The notes below the pieces were generated by a model that saw nothing but the letters and a program-made list of their open reading frames with translations, was not told the DNA's origin and ran no database searches. A DNA stretch of 42,861 bases, from positions 2,073,046 through 2,115,906 of the forward strand of contig NZ_JXBK01000001.1 of the NCBI RefSeq assembly GCF_000816495.1. Reading direction: 5' to 3'. Below are positions 6,447 through 14,424 of this stretch, one piece after another (position 1 is the stretch's first letter; each line of letters opens with the position of its first letter). The DNA comes from Acinetobacter harbinensis. GTDB lineage: Bacteria > Pseudomonadota > Gammaproteobacteria > Pseudomonadales > Moraxellaceae. Position numbers and translations under genes: made by a program.

Positions 6447-7352
6447 TTAAGCCTGTGCCAAAAGTTTTTTTGCATCTCGCAATTGCATTTCACCCATGCC
6501 AACTGTCAATTGAGCCTGAGGCAACAGCACGGTATATGCACACTGTATCTGTTCAGATTGTTCAACCAAGCCCATCATTAAACTGAGTTTCTGTTCGTGT
6601 GAGTCCGCAGGCATTTCCGCATAATCAATGTGCAGCGTGCTGTGATCTTGATGTTGTTCGAATACTTTTACATACAAGCCTTGTCCACGTGCGGCTTGTT
6701 TCCACGACACCGCTTGCAAAGTATCTCCAAGAGTGAAATTACGCAATTCGCGAAACTCATCCATATCTAACTCAACACTGGGCTGTTGATGCTTATACTG
6801 TGCAGGATAAAAAGCGGCTTTGGGTGCAATCCATGCATACTTGTTTAAATAAAAATAGCTCCATGCTCGCACCAATCCAAACGGATAAACTGAATAAATT
6901 TGCAAGGTTGGATAATGAAACTGTCCACGCTGCTGAGGCAAAAAAGACAAGCTGATGTGCTGGGTGAGTTCAGTGATTAGAATTTTTTGGAGCTGATTCT
7001 GAGTATTAATCCATAAATAACGTGGCTGTTTTTGTACTTGCTTAAAATACAATTTCAGATCGAGGCTCTGTCCGACTTGTCCTATTTCATCTGCAACAAT
7101 TTCAATTTCAAGCCCATGTAACTGCTTAAAAGTTAAATAAAAGCTAATACATAAAATGGCACTGACCAAAAAACAAAACCCCAAAACTAAGTTATTGGCA
7201 TAATTAATTCCGGCAATAAAAGTGATGAGGATAAGCACTAAATACAAATAGCCTTGTTGATAAATAAAAATCAGAATATCTTTTTGTGACAGCTGTTTAA
7301 CTGTTTCAAACTGAAAGCGTTTTACTAACCATTTTTGCCAAGGCTTATTCAA
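6447..7352 (-). CDS. DUF58 (von Willebrand factor A-like) protein
   Basis: A 301-aa protein with two adjacent N-terminal membrane helices (about 35-80). After a beta-rich stretch it carries the DUF58 signature (RELRNFTLGDTLQAVSWKQ, residues about 205-225). DUF58 proteins always travel with MoxR ATPases and are thought to act as their adaptor or substrate-binding partner; here it lies between moxR and tgpA. The start is TTG, and it looks genuine: AAAGGGAGG lies 5-6 nt upstream, the best ribosome binding site in this operon, and no alternative ATG occurs nearby. Twelve bases separate it from the moxR stop. Confidence 0.85.
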   Translation of the reverse strand: MNKPWQKWLVKRFQFETVKQLSQKDILIFIYQQGYLYLVLILITFIAGINYANNLVLGFCFLVSAILCISFYLTFKQLHGLEIEIVADEIGQVGQSLDLKLYFKQVQKQPRYLWINTQNQLQKILITELTQHISLSFLPQQRGQFHYPTLQIYSVYPFGLVRAWSYFYLNKYAWIAPKAAFYPAQYKHQQPSVELDMDEFRELRNFTLGDTLQAVSWKQAARGQGLYVKVFEQHQDHSTLHIDYAEMPADSHEQKLSLMMGLVEQSEQIQCAYTVLLPQAQLTVGMGEMQLRDAKKLLAQA

Positions 7353-7364
7353 ACTGACCTCCCT

Positions 7365-8327
7365 TTAATGAATACTGACATGTTGCATAAGCTGTAAAGT
7401 TTCAGCTTCACTGAGTCCAATACGATGCGCAGCCACACTCACAAACACCGCTTGCACATCATCGGGCGTGACAAAGCTACGCTGTTCAATAAAGGCATAC
7501 GCTTGTGCTGATTTTTTTAAAGCCAGAATCCCACGCGTAGACAGGCCATGACGATTTTTACGGGTTTCAGTGGCCAAATCCAACAGATAATCCAGTACAC
7601 CATCGGCCAAATAAACTTGGCTGACCAACTGTTGTATATCTAAAATGTCTTGCTGATCAAAGATAGGCTGTAGTGTGGCAATTAAGCGATAACGAGATTC
7701 TTGCTGTAGCAATAATTTTTCAGCGGCACGTGATGGATAGCCGAGCGATAAACGCATTAAAAATCGGTCAAGCTGCGACTCAGGCAAACTATAGGTGCCG
7801 CTTTGAAAAAGTGGATTTTGTGTGGCAATCACCCAAAAAGGTTGCGGTAACACATAACGCACGCCATCGACAGTGACCAAACCCTCTTCCATCGCTTCAA
7901 GTAAAGCACTTTGGGTTTTCGGGCTACAGCGATTGATTTCATCTGCCAGTAAAATCTGGGTAAAAATTGGCCCATATTTAAACTCAAACTGATGCTCTTT
8001 TTGATTAAACATATTCACCCCAATCACATCACTGGCCAGCATGTCATTGGTAAATTGAATACGCTGAAATTTTAGTCCTGCAAGGTGTGATAAAGCACTA
8101 GACAATGTGGTTTTACCCAAGCCGGGTAAATCCTCAAACAGTACGTGTCCGCCTGCAAACAGACAGCTTAGGGCCAATTTGGTTTGCTGCGATTTATCTA
8201 AAATAATACTATTGATTTGTGTTAAAAAACTCTCAACCTTTGGCGCATAAGCTTGTACTTTTTCATTGAACTGCTGTTGCTGCGCTGTCAGTTGTTGTTT
8301 TTCAACCTTATTTACGGCCCAAATCAC
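7365..8327 (-). CDS. MoxR-family AAA+ ATPase
   Basis: A MoxR ATPase of about 320 aa. Walker A is DLPGLGKTT, Walker B LLADEINR, sensor 1 ATQNP, and the sensor-2/lid region follows (THGLSTRG-like, here RHGLSTRGI). MoxR proteins act as chaperone-like ATPases on the maturation of envelope or metal proteins, together with the downstream DUF58 partner. I place the start at GTG 8327, which has GGGG six bases upstream. The longer frame (ATG at 8363 or 8354) begins inside the loop and stem of a terminator that belongs to the upstream transcript, so it is unlikely to be used. Confidence 0.88.
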   Translation of the reverse strand: MIWAVNKVEKQQLTAQQQQFNEKVQAYAPKVESFLTQINSIILDKSQQTKLALSCLFAGGHVLFEDLPGLGKTTLSSALSHLAGLKFQRIQFTNDMLASDVIGVNMFNQKEHQFEFKYGPIFTQILLADEINRCSPKTQSALLEAMEEGLVTVDGVRYVLPQPFWVIATQNPLFQSGTYSLPESQLDRFLMRLSLGYPSRAAEKLLLQQESRYRLIATLQPIFDQQDILDIQQLVSQVYLADGVLDYLLDLATETRKNRHGLSTRGILALKKSAQAYAFIEQRSFVTPDDVQAVFVSVAAHRIGLSEAETLQLMQHVSIH

Positions 8328-8342
8328 ACTTTTCCCCAATAA

Positions 8343-8373
8343 AAAACGGTGCATGATTAACATACACCGTTTT
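8343..8373 (-). terminator. Terminator of cstA-ybdD, overlapping the 5' end of the moxR frame
   Basis: AAAACGGTG pairs perfectly with CACCGTTTT (arms 8343-8351 and 8365-8373, 13-nt loop), and on the minus strand the stem runs into TTTTTT. It lies 57 bp past the ybdD stop. The two ATGs of the long moxR frame fall in its loop. Confidence 0.65.
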
Positions 8374-8429
8374 ATGATTTTTCCAAACCCAAGCGAGCAG
8401 CTCAGATCTTTAGATGTGAGCTTAAGCGA

Positions 8430-8732
8430 CTAGCACGGACATCTTTTCATGCCACTGCCTGCACTGGGATAGCGTGCATCAACGCAATAACGATAAAAAG
8501 TCTTATCGTCCATCGGAGTTAAATCTGCATGGTGCTTGGCCATATGCTGTAAATACGTTTGATAATCAGGCACACCCACCATCAAACGAAAGCTTTGCTG
8601 TAGACGCTGCCAAATCAGTTGAATGGTCTTCAGACTTTTCAACATTAAAAACTGCTTGGGCTGCGCCAGTACAGTAAATTTAATAATTTTACCCATCGCC
8701 AGTTTTTGACGAATTTGATCTTTTAGACTCAT
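8430..8732 (-). CDS. ybdD: YbdD/YjiX family small protein (CstA partner)
   Basis: A 100-aa protein. The C-terminal half matches the YbdD/YjiX family (DUF466): VGVPDYQTYLQHM, FYRYCVDARYP and the typical ending MKRCPC with two cysteines. The family is usually about 65 aa, so this one carries an N-terminal extension of about 35 residues. YbdD-type proteins sit beside CstA/BtsT transporters and are needed for transport. Its ATG overlaps the cstA stop (ATGA), with AGGAGAGG just upstream in cstA, so the two are translationally coupled. Confidence 0.88.
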   Translation of the reverse strand: MSLKDQIRQKLAMGKIIKFTVLAQPKQFLMLKSLKTIQLIWQRLQQSFRLMVGVPDYQTYLQHMAKHHADLTPMDDKTFYRYCVDARYPSAGSGMKRCPC

Positions 8733-10822
8733 TTCACCTCTCCTACCGCAACGTCATCACGATAAATGGCTTCGGACTCATGCACACTTGGATTTGGATC
8801 AGCCAAAGCACGGCGGATGGCTGCGATGGCCGCAAACAACATCACCACAGCCACAATCATAAAGAAACCGCAGAGCATGGCATTAATTTGGTTTGAGAAT
8901 ACAATGGTTTGCATTTCCGCCACGTCTTTGGCCGGTTTTAACACCTCATTTCGGGCAATCGCATCGGAAAAACGATTGGCCTGCGCCAAGAAACCAATTT
9001 TAGGATTCTCATGGAAGATTTTTTGCCAACCAGCGGTCATAGAGGTAATGAACAAGAAGATGGTCGGTACAATCGTCACCCACGCATATTTCTGCTTTTT
9101 CATCTTAAACAGAATCACAGTACCTAAAATGAGCGCCATCGCGGCTAAAATTTGGTTACCAATGCCGAATAACGGCCATAAGCTGTTAATCCCACCAAGT
9201 GGATCGACCACCCCTTGATAAACAAAAAAGCCCCAACCAGACACAGCTACGGCTGTACCGAGTAAATTACCAAAGAAATTATGCGAGTTTTTGACCGCAG
9301 GAATCACAATACCCACTGTATCTTGCACCATAAAACGACAAGCACGTGTTCCAGCATCCACAGCGGTTAAAATAAATAAGGCTTCAAACAAAATCGCAAA
9401 GTGATACCAAAAGGCCATCATGGAGCGGTTGTTGAAAATTTCGGTAATAATATGTGCCATACCAATGGCAAACGTTGGCGCACCACCCGTACGCGATAAA
9501 ATAGAGGTTTCACCCACTTCTTTGGCCAGCAAAGTTAGGGCTTCTGGGGTAACCACAAAACCCAAGGTACGGACCGCTTCAGCAGCACTTTCAACGGTGG
9601 TGCCCAGTATTGCAGCGGGCGCATTAATTGCAAAATAAACCCCCGGTTCTAAAATAGTGGCACAAATCATTGCCATCACTGCAACGAAAGATTCCATCAA
9701 CATGCCACCATAACCAATCACACGAATATCGACTTCGTTATCAATCAGTTTAGGTGTCGTGCCTGAAGCAACCAAGGCGTGGAAACCGGAAATCGCACCA
9801 CAAGCAATGGTGATAAACAAGAATGGGAACATTGAACCAGCAAAAACAGGACCTGTACCATCAATAAATTGAGTCACGGCAGGCATTTTCATTTCTGGCA
9901 AGGCCACCATAATGCCAATCGCCAGTCCAACAATCACACCAATTTTTAAGAAGGTTGAAAGATAATCGCGCGGTGCAAGCAGCAACCACACCGGTAAAGC
10001 AGACGCCACAAAACCATAAACAATTAAACACCACGTTAGCTGCGTACCTGAAAGGGTAAAAATAGGCCCCCAATAGGCATCCGCTGCGACATTACCGCCA
10101 TAGACAATCGCAAGCATCATCAGCACGAAACCAATAATCGAGACTTCGGCAATTTTCCCTGGACGGATATAGCGCATGTATACGCCCATAAACAGCGCAA
10201 TTGGAATGGTCGCAGAAATGGTAAACACGCCCCATGGGCTATTGGTTAAGGCTTTGACCACCACCAAGGCCAAAACAGCCAAGATAATAATCATCACGCC
10301 CAAAGCACCCAGCATGACAATGATACCGGCAAAGGTACCCAATTCCTGCTTGGCCATTTCACCCAGTGAACGTCCGTCACGACGGGTTGAAATAAACAAC
10401 ACCAAGAAATCTTGTACCGCGCCGGCTAAAACCACACCCACCAACAACCAAATGGTGCCGGGTAAATATCCCATTTGTGCAGCGAGAATCGGACCGACTA
10501 AAGGCCCTGCGCCGGCAATGGCGGCAAAATGATGCCCAAACAACACATATTTATTGGTCGGCACATAATCTAAACCATCTGCCAAACGATGTGCAGGCGT
10601 TAAACGCCGTGCATTGAGTTCAAAGACTTTATTGGCAATAAACAAACTGTAAAAGCGATAAGCAATGCTATACACACAGATTGCAGCTAACACCAGCCAA
10701 ACCGCATTTACATGTTCGCCGCGACTAAGTGCCAGTGTCCCAAAAGAGACTGCACCTAAAATGGCAACCAGTATCCAAACTATTTTTGAAGTCGTGGTTA
10801 ACTTCGATTGAATCACATCCAT
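8729..10822 (-). CDS. cstA: CstA-family carbon starvation transporter
   Basis: A 697-aa polytopic membrane protein with the CstA signature near the N-terminus (FGHHFAAIAGAGPLVGPILA) and about 16 hydrophobic segments. CstA and its relative BtsT import pyruvate and, by older reports, peptides during carbon limitation. The start ATG has a good GAGGAATTA ribosome binding site. The small gene ybdD is coupled to its stop codon. The 185-bp region upstream holds the efp terminator and a possible TATAAG -10 box. I cannot see an operator that would explain starvation control. Confidence 0.93.
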   Translation of the reverse strand: MDVIQSKLTTTSKIVWILVAILGAVSFGTLALSRGEHVNAVWLVLAAICVYSIAYRFYSLFIANKVFELNARRLTPAHRLADGLDYVPTNKYVLFGHHFAAIAGAGPLVGPILAAQMGYLPGTIWLLVGVVLAGAVQDFLVLFISTRRDGRSLGEMAKQELGTFAGIIVMLGALGVMIIILAVLALVVVKALTNSPWGVFTISATIPIALFMGVYMRYIRPGKIAEVSIIGFVLMMLAIVYGGNVAADAYWGPIFTLSGTQLTWCLIVYGFVASALPVWLLLAPRDYLSTFLKIGVIVGLAIGIMVALPEMKMPAVTQFIDGTGPVFAGSMFPFLFITIACGAISGFHALVASGTTPKLIDNEVDIRVIGYGGMLMESFVAVMAMICATILEPGVYFAINAPAAILGTTVESAAEAVRTLGFVVTPEALTLLAKEVGETSILSRTGGAPTFAIGMAHIITEIFNNRSMMAFWYHFAILFEALFILTAVDAGTRACRFMVQDTVGIVIPAVKNSHNFFGNLLGTAVAVSGWGFFVYQGVVDPLGGINSLWPLFGIGNQILAAMALILGTVILFKMKKQKYAWVTIVPTIFLFITSMTAGWQKIFHENPKIGFLAQANRFSDAIARNEVLKPAKDVAEMQTIVFSNQINAMLCGFFMIVAVVMLFAAIAAIRRALADPNPSVHESEAIYRDDVAVGEVK

Positions 10823-10954
10823 ATTAATTCCTCATATCCTGTGCATAAATCAGCGGGCATTTTTATTGTTGGGCGTACTGCTGTTTTTCCTTTGCAACAA
10901 TGCTCCTTATACTCTACATTTCACATTTTGATTTTGCTCTAATACTTTGGCATA

Positions 10955-10983
10955 AAAAAAGGGATGATTTACATCATCCCTTT
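10955..10983 (-). terminator. Terminator of efp
   Basis: AAAGGGATGAT pairs with ATCATCCCTTT around a 4-nt loop. The minus strand continues into TTTTTTT. It lies 25 bp past the efp stop. Confidence 0.85.
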
Positions 10984-11007
10984 CGATCATAGTCTATTTT
11001 TAAACGA

Positions 11008-11577
11008 TTATGCACGCTCTAAATAATCGCCTGTACGCGTATCAACACGCACACTTTCTTCTTGCTGTACAAACAGTGGCACACGTACAACTGCACCAGT
11101 TTCCAGCTTAGCAGGCTTACCGCCACCACCTGAAGTATCACCACGTACACCTGGATCAGTTTCAATGATTTTCAAGGTAACGAAGTTAGGCGCATTCACT
11201 GCCAATGGAACACCATTGAACAGCATAATGGTACATTTTTCGTTGGAATCATCTTTTAACCATTTGGCTGCATCGCCCATTGCCACTTTATCTGCAGCAA
11301 TTTGTTCGAAGCTCACTGGATCCATAAAGTTCCAAAGTTCACCATCGTTATATAAATACTCCATTTCAAGTTCAACAATGTCAGCACTTTCTAGTGTTTC
11401 ATTGGATTTGAAGGTTTTTTCCAACACTTTGCCACTTCTTAGGTTGCGTAGTTTCACCCGGCTAAATGCTTGGCCCTTCCCTGGTTTTACGTATTCATTT
11501 TCCAGGATTGAACATGGATTACCATCATGCATGACCTTAAGGCCTGCTTTAAAATCATTTGTCGAATAATTGGCCAT
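11008..11577 (-). CDS. efp: Translation elongation factor P
   Basis: A 189-aa protein of the normal EF-P length with three beta-barrel domains. The tip loop of domain I carries Lys34 in KPGKGQA, the residue that EpmA and EpmB modify with (R)-beta-lysine. EF-P enters the ribosomal E site and rescues stalling at polyproline stretches. The C-terminal domain shows the family motif ([14 protein letters not shown], then [14 protein letters not shown]). The gene is divergent from epmB with 70 bp between the starts, so enzyme and substrate may share control. A strong terminator follows. Confidence 0.97.
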   Translation of the reverse strand: MANYSTNDFKAGLKVMHDGNPCSILENEYVKPGKGQAFSRVKLRNLRSGKVLEKTFKSNETLESADIVELEMEYLYNDGELWNFMDPVSFEQIAADKVAMGDAAKWLKDDSNEKCTIMLFNGVPLAVNAPNFVTLKIIETDPGVRGDTSGGGGKPAKLETGAVVRVPLFVQQEESVRVDTRTGDYLERA

Positions 11578-11615
11578 GAAAGGCTCGCTCCAAACTTACT
11601 AACTCAAATCTATTA

Positions 11616-11630
11616 ATGCTAGACTAGCAT
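11616..11630. promoter_or_regulatory. 15-bp palindrome between the divergent efp and epmB genes
   Basis: ATGCTAG-A-CTAGCAT is a perfect 7-bp inverted repeat with one central base. It sits midway in the 70-bp region shared by the two start codons. TAGCAT/TAGACT could also serve as a -10 box. A regulator site or overlapping divergent promoters are both possible. Confidence 0.4.
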
Positions 11631-11647
11631 CATTTTTTACATGCCGC

Positions 11648-12664
11648 ATGATAAACTATTTGTATCAAGAGCAAAACTGGCAATCTCAACTTAGCGACCT
11701 GATTACTGATCCTTTAGAGCTACTTGAACTGCTCAAGCTATCGCCTGAACAGCTATTATCAGGGGCAATACTGGCATCTGAACAGTTTAAATTGCGTGTC
11801 CCTCGCGCGTTTGTCGCAAAAATGAGCAGCAACAATCCGCTCGACCCACTTTTATTGCAAGTTTTACCCCATCATCTTGAACTTGAAGACCATGCTGGAT
11901 TTGTCACCGACCCTTTGGGCGAAGAACAAGCCAATCAGCAGCCGGGTGTATTACATAAATATAAATCACGTTTTTTGCTGACACTTACAGGCGCTTGTGC
12001 CATTCATTGCCGTTATTGTTTTCGCCGGCATTTCCCCTATCAAGAAAACCTACCTAAAAACGATGATTGGCTAAATATTAAAGCCTATATTGAGAGCCAA
12101 CCTGACATTAATGAGGTCATTTTTAGTGGCGGTGACCCACTAACCCTGTCAAATCGTAAATTAAAATTGTGGATTGAGCGCTTAGAATCGCTGCCACAAA
12201 TTAAATTTCTGAGAATTCATTCACGGGTTCCGATCGTAATCCCCAACCGTGTCGAAGAAGAGCTAATTTCACTTTTAAAAAATAGTAGGCTGCGCATTAT
12301 TGTAGTGGTACACTCAAATCACGCCGCTGAGTTGGATGATTTTACTTGCACCAAACTTGCACTTCTGGTTCAAAATCAAATCACCGTACTCAATCAAGCA
12401 GTTTTGTTAAATGGGGTTAATAATTCTGCGCAGGTTTTAGTCGATTTAAGCTATCGTTTGTTCGATGCAGGCGTGATGCCATACTATTTACATGTATTAG
12501 ATAAAGTAAAAGGTGCGCATCATTTCGATTTAGAGACTGATCAGATTAACCTTATATATAAAGAGGTTTTAGAGAACCTTCCGGGATATTTGGTTCCTAA
12601 GCTTGTCAGGGAAATAGCGGGTGAAAAAAATAAAACACCGCTTTTTGGGGTTTCAACTTTTTGA
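11648..12664 (+). CDS. epmB: EF-P beta-lysylation protein EpmB (lysine 2,3-aminomutase-like)
   Basis: A 338-aa radical-SAM protein of the KamA family. The CxxxCxxC motif that holds the 4Fe-4S cluster is Cys117-Cys121-Cys124 (CAIHCRYC), followed by RRHFPY. The SAM-binding GGDPL (FSGGDPL) and a C-terminal PLP-lysine region (PKLVREIAG) complete the set. The length fits EpmB rather than the longer catabolic aminomutases. EpmB makes (R)-beta-lysine, which EpmA attaches to EF-P Lys34; efp lies divergently next door. EpmA is not in the window. No clear ribosome binding site precedes the ATG, so the start is likely but not certain. Confidence 0.9.
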   Translation: MINYLYQEQNWQSQLSDLITDPLELLELLKLSPEQLLSGAILASEQFKLRVPRAFVAKMSSNNPLDPLLLQVLPHHLELEDHAGFVTDPLGEEQANQQPGVLHKYKSRFLLTLTGACAIHCRYCFRRHFPYQENLPKNDDWLNIKAYIESQPDINEVIFSGGDPLTLSNRKLKLWIERLESLPQIKFLRIHSRVPIVIPNRVEEELISLLKNSRLRIIVVVHSNHAAELDDFTCTKLALLVQNQITVLNQAVLLNGVNNSAQVLVDLSYRLFDAGVMPYYLHVLDKVKGAHHFDLETDQINLIYKEVLENLPGYLVPKLVREIAGEKNKTPLFGVSTF

Positions 12665-12678
12665 GTTAAATAATAACG

Positions 12679-14424
12679 ATGTTTATGAGCACTTCAGATA
12701 TTTTTCAAACGCCAACAGAATTAAAGTTAGATAAACTCAGCTTTTGCCCCTCTAATGCAAAAGGGCTGCAAGAGTGGGTGTCTAACCTGTCTATTTTACA
12801 GCTTGGAAATTCTTCAAAAGAGCTTTTTAATGCGTTACTTGAAATCTCTGAACTGAAGTGCCCAGAAATGCTGCGTTTTGATTTAATTCAAATCTTGCAT
12901 CCCACTTTAGACAATGTCTTGGGCAGCTTAGAAAAACACTTTTTTAATCAGGGTTTAATTACCAGCGATCGGAATGACCAAATTATTGAATTGGCTATGC
13001 TGTTGCGTAGCCATTTTACTAAAATTTATATTGATATCTCTAAACGCTGCAATACCCAACTGAGTTTACAAAAGTTTTCATTGTTTGCTTTTAATCAAAA
13101 GAAAAGCTTACAAACGGCTAGAATCGCGTCGACTTATTATGCGCTGCAACAATTGGCTTTATTACTTTATCAACAACACTTACTCTATAGCACCCCTTTA
13201 TTTGGGCAATGGTTGGTTGCACATCAACTACTAGACTGTGCAATGAGACACAACTCGCATCAGACCAATATTAATCAGCTTTTAAATACCCAGCATCCCC
13301 TGCAAACCATTACTCAAGTTTATGCACAACTGATCTTATTGGATATTTTTAACACCCATCAGATCCGTCCTTCTGAGATGCAGGGTTTGTATTTATGTAG
13401 TTTTGATTGGGCAAAATTGGTGCATATCCTACCCAAAGAAACCACGCTTTCACGCTATATTGTCGATATTAATAAAGATTGTCCACCTACATTTAACAAT
13501 GATCAATCGAGTTTATATAAACCCACAATTTATATTTCCACACAAAATTTACTCGATCATTTATGTGACACGCAAAGCAAAAAATCAGGTTATTTATCAC
13601 GTAATGAAAAACTGTTTTTAACCCCTGCACTGCACTTTCATATTCATACCTTATTGACCACCAATACTGAACGTCGTGATGAGCGTTATGAATATTCAGC
13701 GCAATTGAATCTGTGTTTTAGTCTTTCTGTGGCACATTTTTACTTGTCTAAAGGTAAAAACTTTCACGAAACATTGGATTTAGACAATAATTATCAATTC
13801 CAAAATGAAAGCAACTTGATTAACTCAATGAACTCTAATATTCCTCTTGAAGTTAGCAGCGCTAAATTACTCGATCGCGAAGCCAAACAAATCTATTCAA
13901 CCGAAGTTCTCGATATTAGTGTGAATGGTTATAGAATCAAATGGACGGGGGTTACGCCGCCTCATCTTAAAACTGGTGAATTTATTTTAATTCAAGAAAA
14001 TTCACGTGACTCATGGCGCGGTGGCGTGATTCGTTGGATTAAGCAATCTACAGAAAAAAGTTTGGAGTTGGGACTTGAGGTGTTGGCACAGGATTTATTT
14101 CCTTGTGCGGCCATGGTGAAAACAGAGCGCAATAGCAACAATTATCAACCTGCCCTTCTTGTACAAAGTTCTGCGCTAGAGAGCGATTCAGTCACCTTAA
14201 TTGTTTCAGGTTCACATCTGTTTCGAGAAAAACAAACCATCCACTTACGCTTAGGCAAAGATGAACTGAAAATCTACTTAACCAAAGCGCAACTGATTAC
14301 ACAGAGTTTTATCCATTTTGAATTTGAACTGTTGAATGATCAACAACAAAGTCTGGTGCAAAACTTTATCAACAAACAAACAAATGAAATCAAAAATCAA
14401 GATTTATGGGAAGCATTAAAGTGA
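12679..14424 (+). CDS. PilZ-domain protein, putative c-di-GMP effector
   Basis: A 581-aa cytosolic protein. Residues 1-370 form a largely helical region that I do not recognise. Residues about 390-480 look like a PilZ domain: a divergent Arg-containing start (KLLDREAKQ), then DISVNGYRI, which fits the (D/N)xSxxG c-di-GMP motif, and a beta-rich stretch ending LELGLEVL. The last 100 residues are beta-rich and unassigned. The next gene encodes a FimX-like protein and overlaps this one by 4 nt. PilZ-FimX partners are known in pilus control (Xanthomonas PilZ-FimX-PilB), so a role in type IV pilus regulation is a reasonable inference. ATGs at 12679 and 12685 are both possible starts. Confidence 0.7.
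   Translation: MFMSTSDIFQTPTELKLDKLSFCPSNAKGLQEWVSNLSILQLGNSSKELFNALLEISELKCPEMLRFDLIQILHPTLDNVLGSLEKHFFNQGLITSDRNDQIIELAMLLRSHFTKIYIDISKRCNTQLSLQKFSLFAFNQKKSLQTARIASTYYALQQLALLLYQQHLLYSTPLFGQWLVAHQLLDCAMRHNSHQTNINQLLNTQHPLQTITQVYAQLILLDIFNTHQIRPSEMQGLYLCSFDWAKLVHILPKETTLSRYIVDINKDCPPTFNNDQSSLYKPTIYISTQNLLDHLCDTQSKKSGYLSRNEKLFLTPALHFHIHTLLTTNTERRDERYEYSAQLNLCFSLSVAHFYLSKGKNFHETLDLDNNYQFQNESNLINSMNSNIPLEVSSAKLLDREAKQIYSTEVLDISVNGYRIKWTGVTPPHLKTGEFILIQENSRDSWRGGVIRWIKQSTEKSLELGLEVLAQDLFPCAAMVKTERNSNNYQPALLVQSSALESDSVTLIVSGSHLFREKQTIHLRLGKDELKIYLTKAQLITQSFIHFEFELLNDQQQSLVQNFINKQTNEIKNQDLWEALK

Noticed and set aside
8766..9218. 150-aa plus-strand frame inside cstA
   Set aside because: Fully antisense to a conserved transporter gene; no independent signals.
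11165..11569. 134-aa plus-strand frame opposite efp
   Set aside because: Shadow of a highly conserved gene on the other strand.
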